A stretch of 51,137 nucleotides of DNA from an uncultured Anaerolineae bacterium (GCA_937927775.1 CALBEF010000053.1:1-51137); one strand, 5' to 3'. Counted from the first letter of the stretch, positions 27,320 through 41,039 are shown. Program-made: numbers and translations. The notes: generated from the letters alone by a model not told the origin.

Positions 27320-28243
27320 ATGAGGATTGCCGCGTTTCCCAAGTGCTACATCGACGACATCGCCGGCCGGCGGACGATGACCGTCTTTCAATGGATCGAC
27401 ATGGCGCGCGAACTGGGCGCCGAAGGGCTGGAGATGTACGACGGCTTTTTCACCAGCCTCGACGACGCCTACATCGACCGCGTGGGCGAAGCCATACACA
27501 ACGCCGGCTTCGCCATGCCCATGTTGTGCTGCTCGCCCGATTTCACCAACCCCGATCCCGCCGCGCGGCAGCGCGCATGGGAGCGCGAATGCGAGTTGAT
27601 CCGCATCACCCGCCGGCTGGCCGGCCCACCGCAGCCGGACGAGCCGCGCCCGGCCTGCCGCGTCCTCAGCGGCCAGCGTTTCCCGGAAGTGTCTGTCGAG
27701 CAGGGTATTGCCTGGGTGGTGGACGCCATCACCCGCCTCATCCCGGTCGCCCGCGAATACGATGTCGTGCTGGCCATGGAGAACCACTACAAGGACGGCT
27801 TCTGGCAATACCCGGAATTCGCGCAGAAGAAAGCGGTGTTCCTGCGCATCGTCAACGCCATCCCCGAGCGCGTTTACTTTGGCGTGCAGTACGACCCCTC
27901 CAACGCCATCGTCGCCGGCGACGATCCGCTCGACCTGCTGCGCGCCGTGAAGGATCGCGTGGTGACCATGCACGCCAGCGACCGCTATCTGGCCGAGGGC
28001 GCAACACTCGAATCACTGCGGCAGAGCGATGGCACACTGGGCTACTCGCCCAACCTGCGGCACGGCGTGACCGGCAAGGGGCTGAACGACTACGACGCCA
28101 TCTTCACGATCCTGCGCGAGGCGGGCTACGCCGGCTGGGTGAGCATCGAAGATGGCATGAACGGCATGGACGAGATGCGCGCGTCGATCGCGTTTCTCAA
28201 GCGCATGCGCGAGAAGCACTTCAGACCTCGCGGGTCTCTATGA
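27320..28243 (+). CDS. xylose-isomerase-like TIM-barrel sugar epimerase/isomerase
   Basis: A 307-residue AP-endonuclease-family-2 (xylose isomerase-like) barrel. ATG 27320 follows GGAGG at 6 nt, giving MRIAAFPKCYIDDI. Typical strands and metal-ligand positions are visible: GLEMYDGFF, MPMLCCSPDFTNPD, VVLAMENHYKDGFW (Glu and His ligands), FGVQYDPSNAI (Asp), VVTMHASDRYL (His) and GWVSIEDGMNGMDEM (final Glu). Members isomerise or epimerise sugars such as hydroxypyruvate, L-ribulose phosphate or inosose. With the Gfo/Idh/MocA gene nearby, an inositol or rare-sugar pathway is likely (inference). The last six codons (RPRGSL) and the stop come from a palindromic repeat, so the original C-terminus has been replaced. 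Confidence 0.9.
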   Translation: MRIAAFPKCYIDDIAGRRTMTVFQWIDMARELGAEGLEMYDGFFTSLDDAYIDRVGEAIHNAGFAMPMLCCSPDFTNPDPAARQRAWERECELIRITRRLAGPPQPDEPRPACRVLSGQRFPEVSVEQGIAWVVDAITRLIPVAREYDVVLAMENHYKDGFWQYPEFAQKKAVFLRIVNAIPERVYFGVQYDPSNAIVAGDDPLDLLRAVKDRVVTMHASDRYLAEGATLESLRQSDGTLGYSPNLRHGVTGKGLNDYDAIFTILREAGYAGWVSIEDGMNGMDEMRASIAFLKRMREKHFRPRGSL

Positions 28244-28256
28244 CCCGCGAGGTCTG
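28222..28256. repeat. perfect 15-bp palindrome at the 3' end of the isomerase gene
   Basis: CAGACCTCGCGGGTC (28222-28236) and GACCCGCGAGGTCTG (28242-28256) pair perfectly around TCTAT. The TGA stop (28241-28243) of the TIM-barrel gene is in the loop/right arm. No T run follows, so it is more like a REP-type insertion than a dedicated terminator. The following 28257-28430 has no gene; it includes the ATTTCCCGGCAGGGGCAA module and a GCGCGG/CCGCGC inverted repeat. Confidence 0.9.
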
Positions 28257-28430
28257 TATGGAGCGGATACATTTCCCGGCAGGGGCAATCCGTCGATTTG
28301 CGCGGCGGTTGGAAACCGCGCACAGCGCACAACGAAGCCGGCGCAAGGCTGGCTTGGCTGAACGTTGCGCGCGGCTTGCTGTCGGCGCGCTAATGCGTTT
28401 GGAGCATGTGACGGCGTGTTGAAGGCGCGT

Positions 28431-30050
<1,620 letters not shown>

Positions 30051-30167
30051 AGCCCACTCAGGATGAGAACAGATATGGAACGCGTGGCGCGACAGGCGCC
30101 ACAGCAGTGACAATTGTGCCGGCCCTGGATAAGGCGCAGCCATGCCACGGCTGAAAACGGCATAAGC

Positions 30168-30205
30168 AAAAGGGGCCTCGGCGGCGTCAGGTTCGCGCTG
30201 GCCCC
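30168..30205 (-). terminator. terminator-like stem-loop ending the hexulose phosphate synthase gene
   Basis: On the minus strand GGGGCC (30205-30200) pairs with GGCCCC (30177-30172) across a long loop that includes the stop codon, followed directly by TTTT (30171-30168). The stem is short, so strength is uncertain. Confidence 0.35.
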
Positions 30206-30900
30206 GTCCGCGCGCGCCGGACGCGCTCCACGATCTCGCGCAGTTTGTCCTCGAAGCCCGCCTGGGCCTTAAACTCGTGGCCGCTGACGACCAGCGGCGC
30301 GCCAAACACCACGATCTGCGCGCCCATCTCCAGCGTCTGGATGGCCTGCTCGATACTCAGGCCGCCCACGGCCTGCACGGGGATGGTGACAGCCTGTAGC
30401 ACGGCCGGCAGGTCGTCGAGCGGGCTGAGGATGCGGCCAAACTGCTCGCGGGCGTGGTTGCGCTCGTCGAAGCCGGTGTGGACGATGATGTAATCGACAC
30501 CCATCTCCTGCGCCTGGCGCGCGCGGGCCGGCTTGTCGGGGCACAGCATCACGTCGCACATCACCTTGCCGCCGTAGCGTTTGGCCATCTTCACCTGCTC
30601 GATGATGCTCGCGTCAGCGGCCTGGCCCATGACCACAACCATGCTGGCGCCGGCTTTGAACATCACCTCGGCTTCCAGGCCGGCGCCGTCCATTGTCTTC
30701 AGGTCGGCCACGATGGGCACAGCGGGGAATTCGCGGCGAAAAGCTTGCACGCCGCGCATCCCTTCGGCCAGGATGAGCGGGGTGCCGGCTTCGAGCCAAT
30801 CCACGCCGGCGCGCACGGCGGCGCGCGCCAGGCGCAGCGCTTCGTCCAGATCGATCACGTCGATAGAAATCTGGATGGTAGGGGGCGTCAGGCTGTTCAT
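30187..30900 (-). CDS. hxlA: 3-hexulose-6-phosphate synthase
   Basis: A 237-residue member of the OMP-decarboxylase-like HUMPS family. Hallmarks of 3-hexulose-6-phosphate synthase are [30 protein letters not shown] (the DxKxxD catalytic motif) and GKVMCDVM, then VHTGFDERN and [11 protein letters not shown] near the phosphate-binding end. The enzyme condenses formaldehyde with ribulose-5-phosphate, or runs in reverse to make ribulose-5-phosphate. The partner 6-phospho-3-hexuloisomerase is not in the window. ATG 30900 follows GAGGTGA at 7 nt, a strong ribosome site. Function in formaldehyde fixation versus pentose supply cannot be told from this region alone. Confidence 0.85.
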   Translation of the reverse strand: MNSLTPPTIQISIDVIDLDEALRLARAAVRAGVDWLEAGTPLILAEGMRGVQAFRREFPAVPIVADLKTMDGAGLEAEVMFKAGASMVVVMGQAADASIIEQVKMAKRYGGKVMCDVMLCPDKPARARQAQEMGVDYIIVHTGFDERNHAREQFGRILSPLDDLPAVLQAVTIPVQAVGGLSIEQAIQTLEMGAQIVVFGAPLVVSGHEFKAQAGFEDKLREIVERVRRARTGPART

Positions 30901-31469
30901 CGGAGATCACCTCAACATGGATTCGCACTGTTCCGACAGCGCGGGCGGATCGTTCGTTTACCCGCTGCTCTCAGGGTGAGGGTATGTTAACGCGGCTGCC
31001 GGCAGGCGCAGCAGCCCCAGCGTCCTGGCTGTTTCCAGATGGAGAAGCTGATCGCCAGGCGAGATTTCGGCGCTGCCAAACAGCCGGATATGGGGCGATG
31101 GGCCTGAGCGTTCGGGTGGAGCGTCCATCTCCATGCTGCTCCACAGATGCAGGCCGTTGGCTGTTTTTTCAACTTTCCGGCGCTTCCCTGCCGCGTTTGG
31201 TGTCTTGCCGGGGTCGGGACGATAACACGCATCGCGCACGCGCGCCTGTGCGTGTGCGCGTGAACTGTGCAGCCGGGCGCGCATGTAAACGCAATACAGT
31301 TTCGCTTTGACAACGATTTGTGGTGTATTGACGGCTGATCTGAGGTGGTGTACATCTGTGTCAGAACACCCTCTCTTGACCACGCAATAGCTCGAGTCGC
31401 ACGGTTGTCTGCGCCCGGCCAATGCCGATTCCCCAGGCCGGCAGCGGCGGGTGACAGAAGGAGGAAAGA
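30901..31469. other. intergenic region with only a small regulator-like remnant
   Basis: No complete gene is supported here. A short minus-strand frame (30958-31134) resembles the start of a BTAD/SARP regulator; the rest, 31135-31469, holds a weak TTGACx candidate at about 31335 for the downstream secreted operon but no convincing -10. A GC-rich CGCGCACGCGCGCCTGTGCG stretch is near 31238. Confidence 0.5.
30958..31134 (-). pseudogene. possible N-terminal remnant of a BTAD/SARP-type regulator
   Basis: The 58-residue frame reads MEMDAPPERSGPSPHIRLFG then SAEISPGDQLLHLETARTLG. An LRLFGxxExxxxGxxLxxxTxKxxxLLxxL pattern opens SARP/BTAD transcriptional activators, which are frequent in Chloroflexota. 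After GLLRL the sequence loses the pattern and stops, so it would be a truncated remnant. The match is short and by eye. Confidence 0.3.
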
Positions 31470-31745
31470 ATGGGAAAGGCGCGCGCGCCCATGCGTGGGC
31501 TGTTTGCCCTGGCAGTAGCCGGGCTGTTTCTGAGTGGCGCGACTTCGATCGCGCTGGCGCCAACAATCACATGGTCCTTCATAGGGAGCGGCGTTCACGT
31601 TGTGGCCGGCGCTTATGCGCTCGACACAACGATCGGCCAGTCAACGTCGGGGCATGCCGTTACCGGCAGCCTCGACCTGTGCGCTGGATTCATGTGCGGC
31701 GCGACGGCGTATTTCGTGTATCTGCCTGTTGTGATCAAGCCATAG
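31470..31745 (+). CDS. small secreted protein with YLPVV tail
   Basis: A 91-residue protein with an excellent ribosome site (AAGGAGG, 6 nt before ATG 31470). The N-terminus is a signal peptide (MRGLFALAVAGLFLSGATSIALA). The middle (GSGVHVVAGAYALDTTIGQSTSG) resembles the GGYxLxxTIGQ repeat that precedes YLPLV-type tails in many Chloroflexota secreted proteins, here in one short copy. It ends YFVYLPVVIKP. Two cysteines (LCAGFMC) are close together. It is the first gene of a probable three-gene secreted operon. Function unknown. Confidence 0.85.
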   Translation: MGKARAPMRGLFALAVAGLFLSGATSIALAPTITWSFIGSGVHVVAGAYALDTTIGQSTSGHAVTGSLDLCAGFMCGATAYFVYLPVVIKP

Positions 31746-31791
31746 CGCAGCGCCGGCTGTGTCGGGCGCGCCATGGCGCAAGGAGGGCGCA

Positions 31792-33387
31792 ATGAAACGG
31801 GTCTGGTTGGTGGTGATCGTGTTGGCTGCGCTGGCGATGAGCGGCGCGGCAGGTGTGTCGAGCGGCCAGGCGCCGGGCGATGAAGCCGGCCCGGAAAATC
31901 CGGCCAGCCCGGCAGGTCAGGGCGGATTTGAAGACAAGCTCAGTTTGCGGGGCGAGCAGGCGATCATGGCCCTGGTGAACAGCCGGATCAGCTACGAGGG
32001 TATGTTGCGCGATGGCGGCGCGCCGGTGAATGGCGCGCGCAACATGACGTTCCAGTTTTTCACGGCGAGCGCGTGCGCCGGCTCGCCGGTGGCCAGCGTG
32101 AGCAAGACCAATGTGCCGGTGAACAATGGTCTGTTCATGGTCGATCTGGATGTGTCACAGAGCCTGTTCAACGGGCAGGGGCTGTGGCTGCGTGTGGTAG
32201 TGGACAGCACTGGCATCGGCTGCCAGGAAGTCACCCCCTCGCCCTACGCGCTCAGCCTGCGGCCGGGCGCGGAAATTCGTGGCAACAGCAGCGCGCTGTC
32301 TCTGCTGGTGGAGAACACGGGGACGGGCGATGGCATTCGCTCGTTTGCGAATGCCACGGGGTCCAACTATGGCGCGCTCTATGCCGTGAACTATGGAACT
32401 GGCACAGGTGTGTATGCGTACAGCTCGCGCGGTCGCGGGGTGTATGCCTTGACGGACTACACCAACACGTATGCTGTGCAGGGCGTGGCTCTGTACAACG
32501 GCGCCGAGTTCACGACCAACTACGGCGGCTACTTCGAGTCGCGCAGCCGGCTGGGGGTCGGTGTGTACGGCCGCGCCAGCTATGCCGGCTCCGGCGCGAA
32601 ATATGCCGGGCGTTTTGAGTGCGCCAGTGAGACCTGCACCGGCGTGTATGCGCAGACCGGGGGCAACTACAGCAGCTATGCGGTGCGCGGCGAGCACACC
32701 GGCACAGTGGCCAACTCCGGCATAGGTGGCTGGTTCTCCACCGAAGGGCCGAGCAACACGGCCGTCATGGGCGACTCGCGCGCGACGACCGGCTTTGGCG
32801 TGGGCGGCCAGTTCCAGAGCGCCGGCCAGTACGGCACGGCGGTCAAGGCGATTGCCACCGGCGCCAATTCAACCGGCCTGTACGCCTCCGGCGGGACGAA
32901 CGGCCTGGCGGCGCAGTTTGGCGGCAAAGTGCGGCTGACCAACAGCTCCGGCGCCACGGTGATCGAAATGGGCGAAGGGCTGGACTACGCCGAAGGCTTT
33001 GCGGTGTCGGATGCAACGGGCATCGTCCCCGGCATGGTGCTGGTGATCGACGCAGCCCAGCCGGGCAAGCTGGCGCTGAGCAGCCAGCCCTATGACTCGC
33101 GGGTGGCCGGGGTGGTGGCCGGCGCGAACGGGCTGGGGTCGGGCGTGCGTCTGGCTGCCGCCGGTGCCGACTATGACGTGGCGCTGGCGGGCCGGGTGTA
33201 CTGCTTCGTTGAGGGCGGCGAGACGGGCGTGCAGCCCGGCGACCTGTTGACCACATCGGCCACGCCCGGCCATGCCATGAAAGCAGCCCACCGCGATCGC
33301 GCGCAGGGCGCGATTCTGGGCAAGGCCATGCAGCCGGTCGAACCGGGTCAGACCGGCTTGATCCTGGTTCTGGTTGCGCTTCAGTAA
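31792..33387 (+). CDS. secreted fibre-like protein
   Basis: A 531-residue protein from ATG 31792 (AAGGAGG at 7 nt), with a signal peptide (MKRVWLVVIVLAALAMSGAAG). Residues about 55-150 are a beta domain (ISYEGMLRDGGAPVNGARNM) of the kind placed before tail-fibre-like regions. Residues about 165-380 are Gly/Tyr/Ala/Asn-rich short repeats (GVYAYSSRGRGVYALTD, GGYFESRSRLGVGVYGR), likely a trimeric beta-fibre. The C-terminal ~130 residues (DYAEGFAVSDATGIVPG, YDSRVAGVVAGANGL, ALAGRVYCFVEGG, GDLLTTSATPGHA) match a conserved module seen at the ends of bacterial tail-fibre-like secreted proteins. It could be an adhesin. It shares an operon with a secreted small protein and a C10 protease. Confidence 0.85.
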   Translation: MKRVWLVVIVLAALAMSGAAGVSSGQAPGDEAGPENPASPAGQGGFEDKLSLRGEQAIMALVNSRISYEGMLRDGGAPVNGARNMTFQFFTASACAGSPVASVSKTNVPVNNGLFMVDLDVSQSLFNGQGLWLRVVVDSTGIGCQEVTPSPYALSLRPGAEIRGNSSALSLLVENTGTGDGIRSFANATGSNYGALYAVNYGTGTGVYAYSSRGRGVYALTDYTNTYAVQGVALYNGAEFTTNYGGYFESRSRLGVGVYGRASYAGSGAKYAGRFECASETCTGVYAQTGGNYSSYAVRGEHTGTVANSGIGGWFSTEGPSNTAVMGDSRATTGFGVGGQFQSAGQYGTAVKAIATGANSTGLYASGGTNGLAAQFGGKVRLTNSSGATVIEMGEGLDYAEGFAVSDATGIVPGMVLVIDAAQPGKLALSSQPYDSRVAGVVAGANGLGSGVRLAAAGADYDVALAGRVYCFVEGGETGVQPGDLLTTSATPGHAMKAAHRDRAQGAILGKAMQPVEPGQTGLILVLVALQ

Positions 33388-33403
33388 CCCGGAGGTGACG
33401 CCC

Positions 33404-34882
33404 ATGAAACGGATCATCATCCTGGTGTTGTCGCTGGGGCTGGCGATAGGCATCACCTTCCCGCTTGCTGCAATGCCGGTCGGGGTTGAAGCGGGCAATC
33501 GCGCGGCGCGGGCCGGCTTGCAGCGGGTCACGCCAGAGCAGGCGCAGCACGTGGCGCGCAACTGGGTCGCGCTGATCGTGAGCTTGAAAGGCAACTGGGG
33601 CGGTTCGCCGCTGGCCGAGGCAGGTGACGTCCAGCCGTTCATGCGCGGTGAACGGCAATTGGGCTACTTCGCGCCGGTGAAGCCACAGGGCTTTGTGGTG
33701 GTGTCACTGTGGGTCGGGCTGGAGCCGGTGAAAGCTTACTCTGAGGTGAGCGACCTGGAGCCGGAACTGGACACCGGCATGGCCGACCTGATCAAAGGCG
33801 GCATGGAGCGCATTCTGAACGCGCTGGAGAAACAGGTGGGACCGCTGATAGCGGCGCAGGTGGTCGATCTCAGCCGGGTGCTGGAGATCGACTATACGCC
33901 GGCCTGGCAGGAACTGCTGGGCGAGCAGACAGCCGGCGCGCAGGCGAACTATCAGGCCGGGCAGGTGTTGCTGACCTCAAGCTGGCATCAGGACCCGCCC
34001 TACAACGATCAGTGCCCCTGGATGAACTGCAGCAACGCGAATGGGCGGGCCATTGTGGGGTGCGTAGCCACAGCCGGCGCGCAGATCATGCGCTACTGGA
34101 ACTGGCCACCCTATGGCGTCGGCAGTCCGTACAACGATGCCTATGACTGGCCCAACATGCGCGACAGCGTCACCACGTCGTCGCCGCAGGCGCAGATCGA
34201 CGCGGTGGCCGAGTTGAGCTATGAAGTAGGGCTGGCCGTAGGCATGAGTTACGGGTGTAGCAATTCATCGGCGTACACCTACGACATGGTGGGGGTGTAC
34301 GAGAACCAGTATCGCTATTCGACTGCCGCCACCCGGCGCGATCGCGACGACTACAGCGCCGTCGATTGGTTCAACCGGATCAAGGCGCAACTCAACGTGA
34401 ATCGGCCGGTGCATTACCGCATTCCGGGCCATTCCATTGTTGGCGATGGCTGGCAGGAGATCGGCAGCGCGCCCACGCGGCAGTACCACATGAACTATGG
34501 ATGGGGCGGATCGTACAACGCCTGGTACACTCTTGACGCGCTGTATGGCGGCGACCCCGACGACGAGTACATGATCGAAGGCATCTACCCGGCGCAGGCG
34601 CTGGGCAGCTATCTCAGCGGCGTGTTTGCCCGGCAGGCGTTCCCGTATCGTTACTTTGACCAGGACGCCTACGGCAACAATGTCACCTTCGACAGCGGCC
34701 AGTACCTGCAATTCCTGCAAGGGGTGTGGCTGAAGAGTTATGCCGGAGGCGGCGCGATCCAGATCAACGGCGCCAGCGGCCTGAACACGCGCATTTACAC
34801 GCGCGGCAATCCGGCCAGTGGCGCGCGCATCTACAGCGGTGCCATCCGGTTGAGCAATGGCGGCGGTATCCGGCTGCCGTGA
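33404..34882 (+). CDS. streptopain-type (C10) secreted cysteine protease
   Basis: A 492-residue protein from ATG 33404 (GGAGGTGA at 6 nt). It has a signal peptide (MKRIIILVLSLGLAIGITF), then a prodomain (VTPEQAQHVARNWV, GFVVVSLW) typical of the C10 family, where it inhibits the zymogen. The mature part opens with WHQDPPYNDQCP and carries the catalytic Cys in GRAIVGCVATAGAQIMRYW (about residue 220) and the catalytic His in GHSIVGDGW (about residue 343), followed by YHMNYGWGGSYNAWY. About 80 extra residues at the C-terminus are Gly/Asn/Tyr-rich and lack a known domain. It would be secreted and self-activated. It closes the operon begun at 31470 and is followed by a strong terminator. Confidence 0.9.
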   Translation: MKRIIILVLSLGLAIGITFPLAAMPVGVEAGNRAARAGLQRVTPEQAQHVARNWVALIVSLKGNWGGSPLAEAGDVQPFMRGERQLGYFAPVKPQGFVVVSLWVGLEPVKAYSEVSDLEPELDTGMADLIKGGMERILNALEKQVGPLIAAQVVDLSRVLEIDYTPAWQELLGEQTAGAQANYQAGQVLLTSSWHQDPPYNDQCPWMNCSNANGRAIVGCVATAGAQIMRYWNWPPYGVGSPYNDAYDWPNMRDSVTTSSPQAQIDAVAELSYEVGLAVGMSYGCSNSSAYTYDMVGVYENQYRYSTAATRRDRDDYSAVDWFNRIKAQLNVNRPVHYRIPGHSIVGDGWQEIGSAPTRQYHMNYGWGGSYNAWYTLDALYGGDPDDEYMIEGIYPAQALGSYLSGVFARQAFPYRYFDQDAYGNNVTFDSGQYLQFLQGVWLKSYAGGGAIQINGASGLNTRIYTRGNPASGARIYSGAIRLSNGGGIRLP

Positions 34883-34914
34883 GTGGCACGCCGTCTCAGA
34901 CAGCCGAATGACAA

Positions 34915-34946
34915 AAGAGCCTGCGCGTATCTGCGCGCAGGCTCTT
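34915..34946 (+). terminator. strong terminator after the secreted operon
   Basis: A perfect 13-bp stem (AAGAGCCTGCGCG / CGCGCAGGCTCTT) with a 6-nt loop begins about 30 nt past the protease stop. The 3' side continues TTCAACGTTCTTTC, a weak T-rich tail. Confidence 0.8.
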
Positions 34947-35049
34947 CAACGTTCTTTCAACGACTCGCTGCGACAATTCCCGCAGAACAGGCGCTGTGGG
35001 CAGTCACTGCATCACTGGACGTAGGCTGGTCGGGCTGCTTCAGCCAGAT

Positions 35050-35196
35050 CTACGCAATGCGCGCGCGGATGAAGGTGCAGGCAGCAAAGACCGGGGTAAA
35101 CCAGCGCAGCACAGCTCTGACAGCGTTCAGACGGAAGTCGGCCAAACCCAGGCGCTGTTTGAGCAGGAAGTTGTCAGTTTTGGCCTGTCCAGTATC
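35050..35196 (-). pseudogene. transposase C-terminal remnant
   Basis: The minus-strand frame ending at TAG 35050-35052 reads TDNFLLKQRLGLADFRLNAV then RAVLRWFTPVFAACTFIRAR. The K-x-x-L-G-L-x-D-x-R motif followed by a W-F/hydrophobic helix is the usual C-terminus of IS4/IS701-like DDE transposases. Upstream the frame closes quickly and only fragments continue, so this is a decayed piece. The rest of 34947-35447 has no gene except the gyrB promoter region. Confidence 0.45.
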
Positions 35197-35296
35197 TCCA
35201 TCACCAGCGCAATCAGCTTGCGGCAGGTCAACCGATCCCGGCCTGCGCGACGCCGCGCCCGGTGGCGATGAGCATGCCCGGGTGAGTTCTTACAGT

Positions 35297-35322
35297 TTTA
35301 CAGCGTGTGAGCATGGTAAAAT
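35297..35322 (+). promoter_or_regulatory. candidate gyrB promoter
   Basis: TAAAAT at 35317-35322 is preceded by TGG (extended -10 type TGN). TTTACA at 35297-35302 is the best -35-like hexamer, but spacing is only 14 nt, so the extended -10 would have to carry most of the recognition. The area is AT-richer than its surroundings. Confidence 0.4.
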
Positions 35323-35324
35323 AA

Positions 35325-39120
<3,796 letters not shown>

Positions 39121-39122
<2 letters not shown>

Positions 39123-39185
39123 CGCCGGCCCGGCGCTTCAGCCATTCACACAACCCCGGCTGCGGTTGCGCCGATAGCCGGGGTT
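39121..39185. terminator. two hairpins between convergent gyrB and hpt
   Basis: AGCGCCG/CGGCGCT (39121-39137, 7 bp, 3-nt loop) overlaps the gyrB stop. AACCCCGGCT/AGCCGGGGTT (39152-39161 with 39176-39185) is a 10-bp stem followed by TT on the plus strand and preceded by AA, so it can act in both directions. Confidence 0.65.
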
Positions 39186-39193
39186 TCGCGCGC

Positions 39194-39757
39194 CTACTGG
39201 TATTCCTTCTTCAACACGCCGATAAACGGCAGGTTGCGGTACACCTCGTCCACATCCAGCCCATACCCGAAGACGAATTCATCGGGAATGACGAAGCCCC
39301 GATAGGCGACCGGAATATCGACCACGCGGCGCTCGGCCTTGTCGAGCAGCACGCACACCTTCAGGCTGGCCGGCTCGCGCGTTTCCAGCAGCCGCAGCAC
39401 GTGGTCCAGCGTGTGCCCGCTGTCCACAATATCCTCGACCAGCAGCACATGCCGGCCGGCGATATCGGTGTTCACATCCAGCACAATGCGCGGCGACCCG
39501 CTTGACACGCGCGCCCCCACCCCATAGGACGACACGGCCATGAAGTCGATGTGATGCGGGACGCTCAGGCTGCGCATCAGGTCGGTCAAAAACACCACCC
39601 CGCCGCGCAGAATGCACAGCAACAGCGGGCACAGGCCGGCGTAGTCCCGCGAGATCTCGGCGCCCAGTTCGGCGATCCGGCTTTTCAGTTGCTCCTCGGA
39701 AATCAGCACGCGCTCCAGACAATGTTCGTATCCCAGCGTGGAATTGATCCTGGCCAT
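39194..39757 (-). CDS. hpt: hypoxanthine phosphoribosyltransferase
   Basis: A 187-residue purine salvage enzyme that joins hypoxanthine or guanine to PRPP. The PRPP motif is VLLVEDIVDSGHTLDHVL, LCILRGGVVFLTDLMR is the pyrophosphate loop region, DFMAVSSYG the flexible loop, and VIPDEFVFGYGLDVDEVYRNLP the base-binding C-terminus. I take ATG 39757 (MARINS); an ATG 24 nt upstream is possible. The length fits the family. It is convergent with gyrB and divergent from the aminotransferase gene 62 nt away. Confidence 0.93.
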   Translation of the reverse strand: MARINSTLGYEHCLERVLISEEQLKSRIAELGAEISRDYAGLCPLLLCILRGGVVFLTDLMRSLSVPHHIDFMAVSSYGVGARVSSGSPRIVLDVNTDIAGRHVLLVEDIVDSGHTLDHVLRLLETREPASLKVCVLLDKAERRVVDIPVAYRGFVIPDEFVFGYGLDVDEVYRNLPFIGVLKKEYQ

Positions 39758-39819
39758 GCGGCGAAGTGTAGCGCGAATCATCGCCGGGGCGATCCTATAA
39801 TCGCCGGCAAAGGAGTTCC

Positions 39820-40977
39820 ATGTATCCCCAATACGACCTCAACGCATTGCGCCAACAGATTCCCGCGCTGCAATCCTGCGTCTATCTCAACACCTGCGCC
39901 ATCGGCCCCTGGCCGAACGCCACGCGCCAGGCTGTTTCGCGCGCCGCCGACATGCTGGCCGAGCCGAATCGGATGTCCAGAGAGTTCTGGGCGATTTTCG
40001 GCGCGGCCCGCGACAACATCGCCCGGCTGATCAACGCCGGCGCCGATGAAATTGCGCTCATGCAAAACACCGCTGAAGGCATGAACGTCATTGCCCACGC
40101 GCTGCCACTCCAGGCCGGCGACAATGTTCTGATGTGCGATCAGGAGTACCCGGCCGTGGTGTACCCCTTTATGAACCTGGCGCGCCTGCGCGGCATCGAA
40201 GCGCGCATTGTGCCGCACGCCGGCGGCGGTCTGACTCTCGATCTGCTCGAAAGCCATGCCGACGCCCGCACGCGCGCCGTTGCCGTCAGCACCGTCGAGT
40301 TTGTGAGCGGCTTCCGCAACGACATGGTTGCCATCGGCGAATGGTGCAAGGCGCGCAACATCTGGCTTGTTGTGGACGGCATTCAGTCGCTGGGCGCTGC
40401 GCCGCTGGATGTCAAGGCGGCTCACATCGACGCGCTGGCCTCCGGCGGGCACAAGTGGATGCTGGGGCCGATGGGCGCCGGTTTTCTGTACGTCAACCGC
40501 GACCGGCTTGATCAACTGGCGCCTCCGTTCGCCGGCGCGCTCAGCGTGGTGGACGCCGAAAACTACCTTGACTACAACCTCACCTTCCAGCCCGACGCCC
40601 GGCGGTTCGAGCTGGGTGTGCCAAACACAATCGGGGTCGCCGGCCTGAGCGCCAGCCTCGACCTGCTCCTGTCGCTGGATATTCGCGCGATCGAGTCATG
40701 GACGTTGCACCTCTCCGGCCTGCTGCTGGAGCACGTCGAGCGCCTCGGCTACCGGCCGTTTGTGGGCCGCGACTCAGCGCACCGTTCGGCCATTGTGTCT
40801 TTCAGCACCCCCGACCCCGCCGGCGTGGCCGAAGCGTCTCAGCGCCTGACAGCCGCCAGCGTGATGCACACCATTCGCGCCGGCAACGTCCGGCTTGGCA
40901 TTCACGGCTTCAACTCTGAGGATGACATCCAGGCAGTGGTCGATGCGCTGGGGCCGGCTGCTGCCCATGCGCGGTGA
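39820..40977 (+). CDS. class V PLP aminotransferase
   Basis: A 385-residue PLP enzyme of the cysteine desulfurase / isopenicillin-N epimerase type. The PLP lysine is in ASGGHKWMLGPMGAGFLYV near residue 215; NTAEGMNVIAHALPLQAGD, VSTVEFVSGFRND and VVDGIQSLGA (Asp binding the pyridine) complete the cofactor site. It ends in the usual small C-terminal domain (TPDPAGVAEASQRL). The catalytic Cys loop of true cysteine desulfurases is not seen, so a transaminase, epimerase or lyase activity is more likely. ATG 39820 follows AAGGAG at 6 nt. It is a single gene ending in a terminator. Confidence 0.9.
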   Translation: MYPQYDLNALRQQIPALQSCVYLNTCAIGPWPNATRQAVSRAADMLAEPNRMSREFWAIFGAARDNIARLINAGADEIALMQNTAEGMNVIAHALPLQAGDNVLMCDQEYPAVVYPFMNLARLRGIEARIVPHAGGGLTLDLLESHADARTRAVAVSTVEFVSGFRNDMVAIGEWCKARNIWLVVDGIQSLGAAPLDVKAAHIDALASGGHKWMLGPMGAGFLYVNRDRLDQLAPPFAGALSVVDAENYLDYNLTFQPDARRFELGVPNTIGVAGLSASLDLLLSLDIRAIESWTLHLSGLLLEHVERLGYRPFVGRDSAHRSAIVSFSTPDPAGVAEASQRLTAASVMHTIRAGNVRLGIHGFNSEDDIQAVVDALGPAAAHAR

Positions 40978-40983
40978 CGCAAA

Positions 40984-41011
40984 AAGCCCGGCGCGCGATT
41001 GCGCCGGGCTT
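40984..41011. terminator. terminator after the aminotransferase
   Basis: AAGCCCGGCGC (40984-40994) pairs with GCGCCGGGCTT (41001-41011) around GCGATT, 6 nt past the stop. On the minus strand it is followed by TTTTTGCG, so it terminates well from that side too. Confidence 0.8.
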
Positions 41012-41039
41012 ATGACTTGAGAGGATTGGTCGCGTGAAT

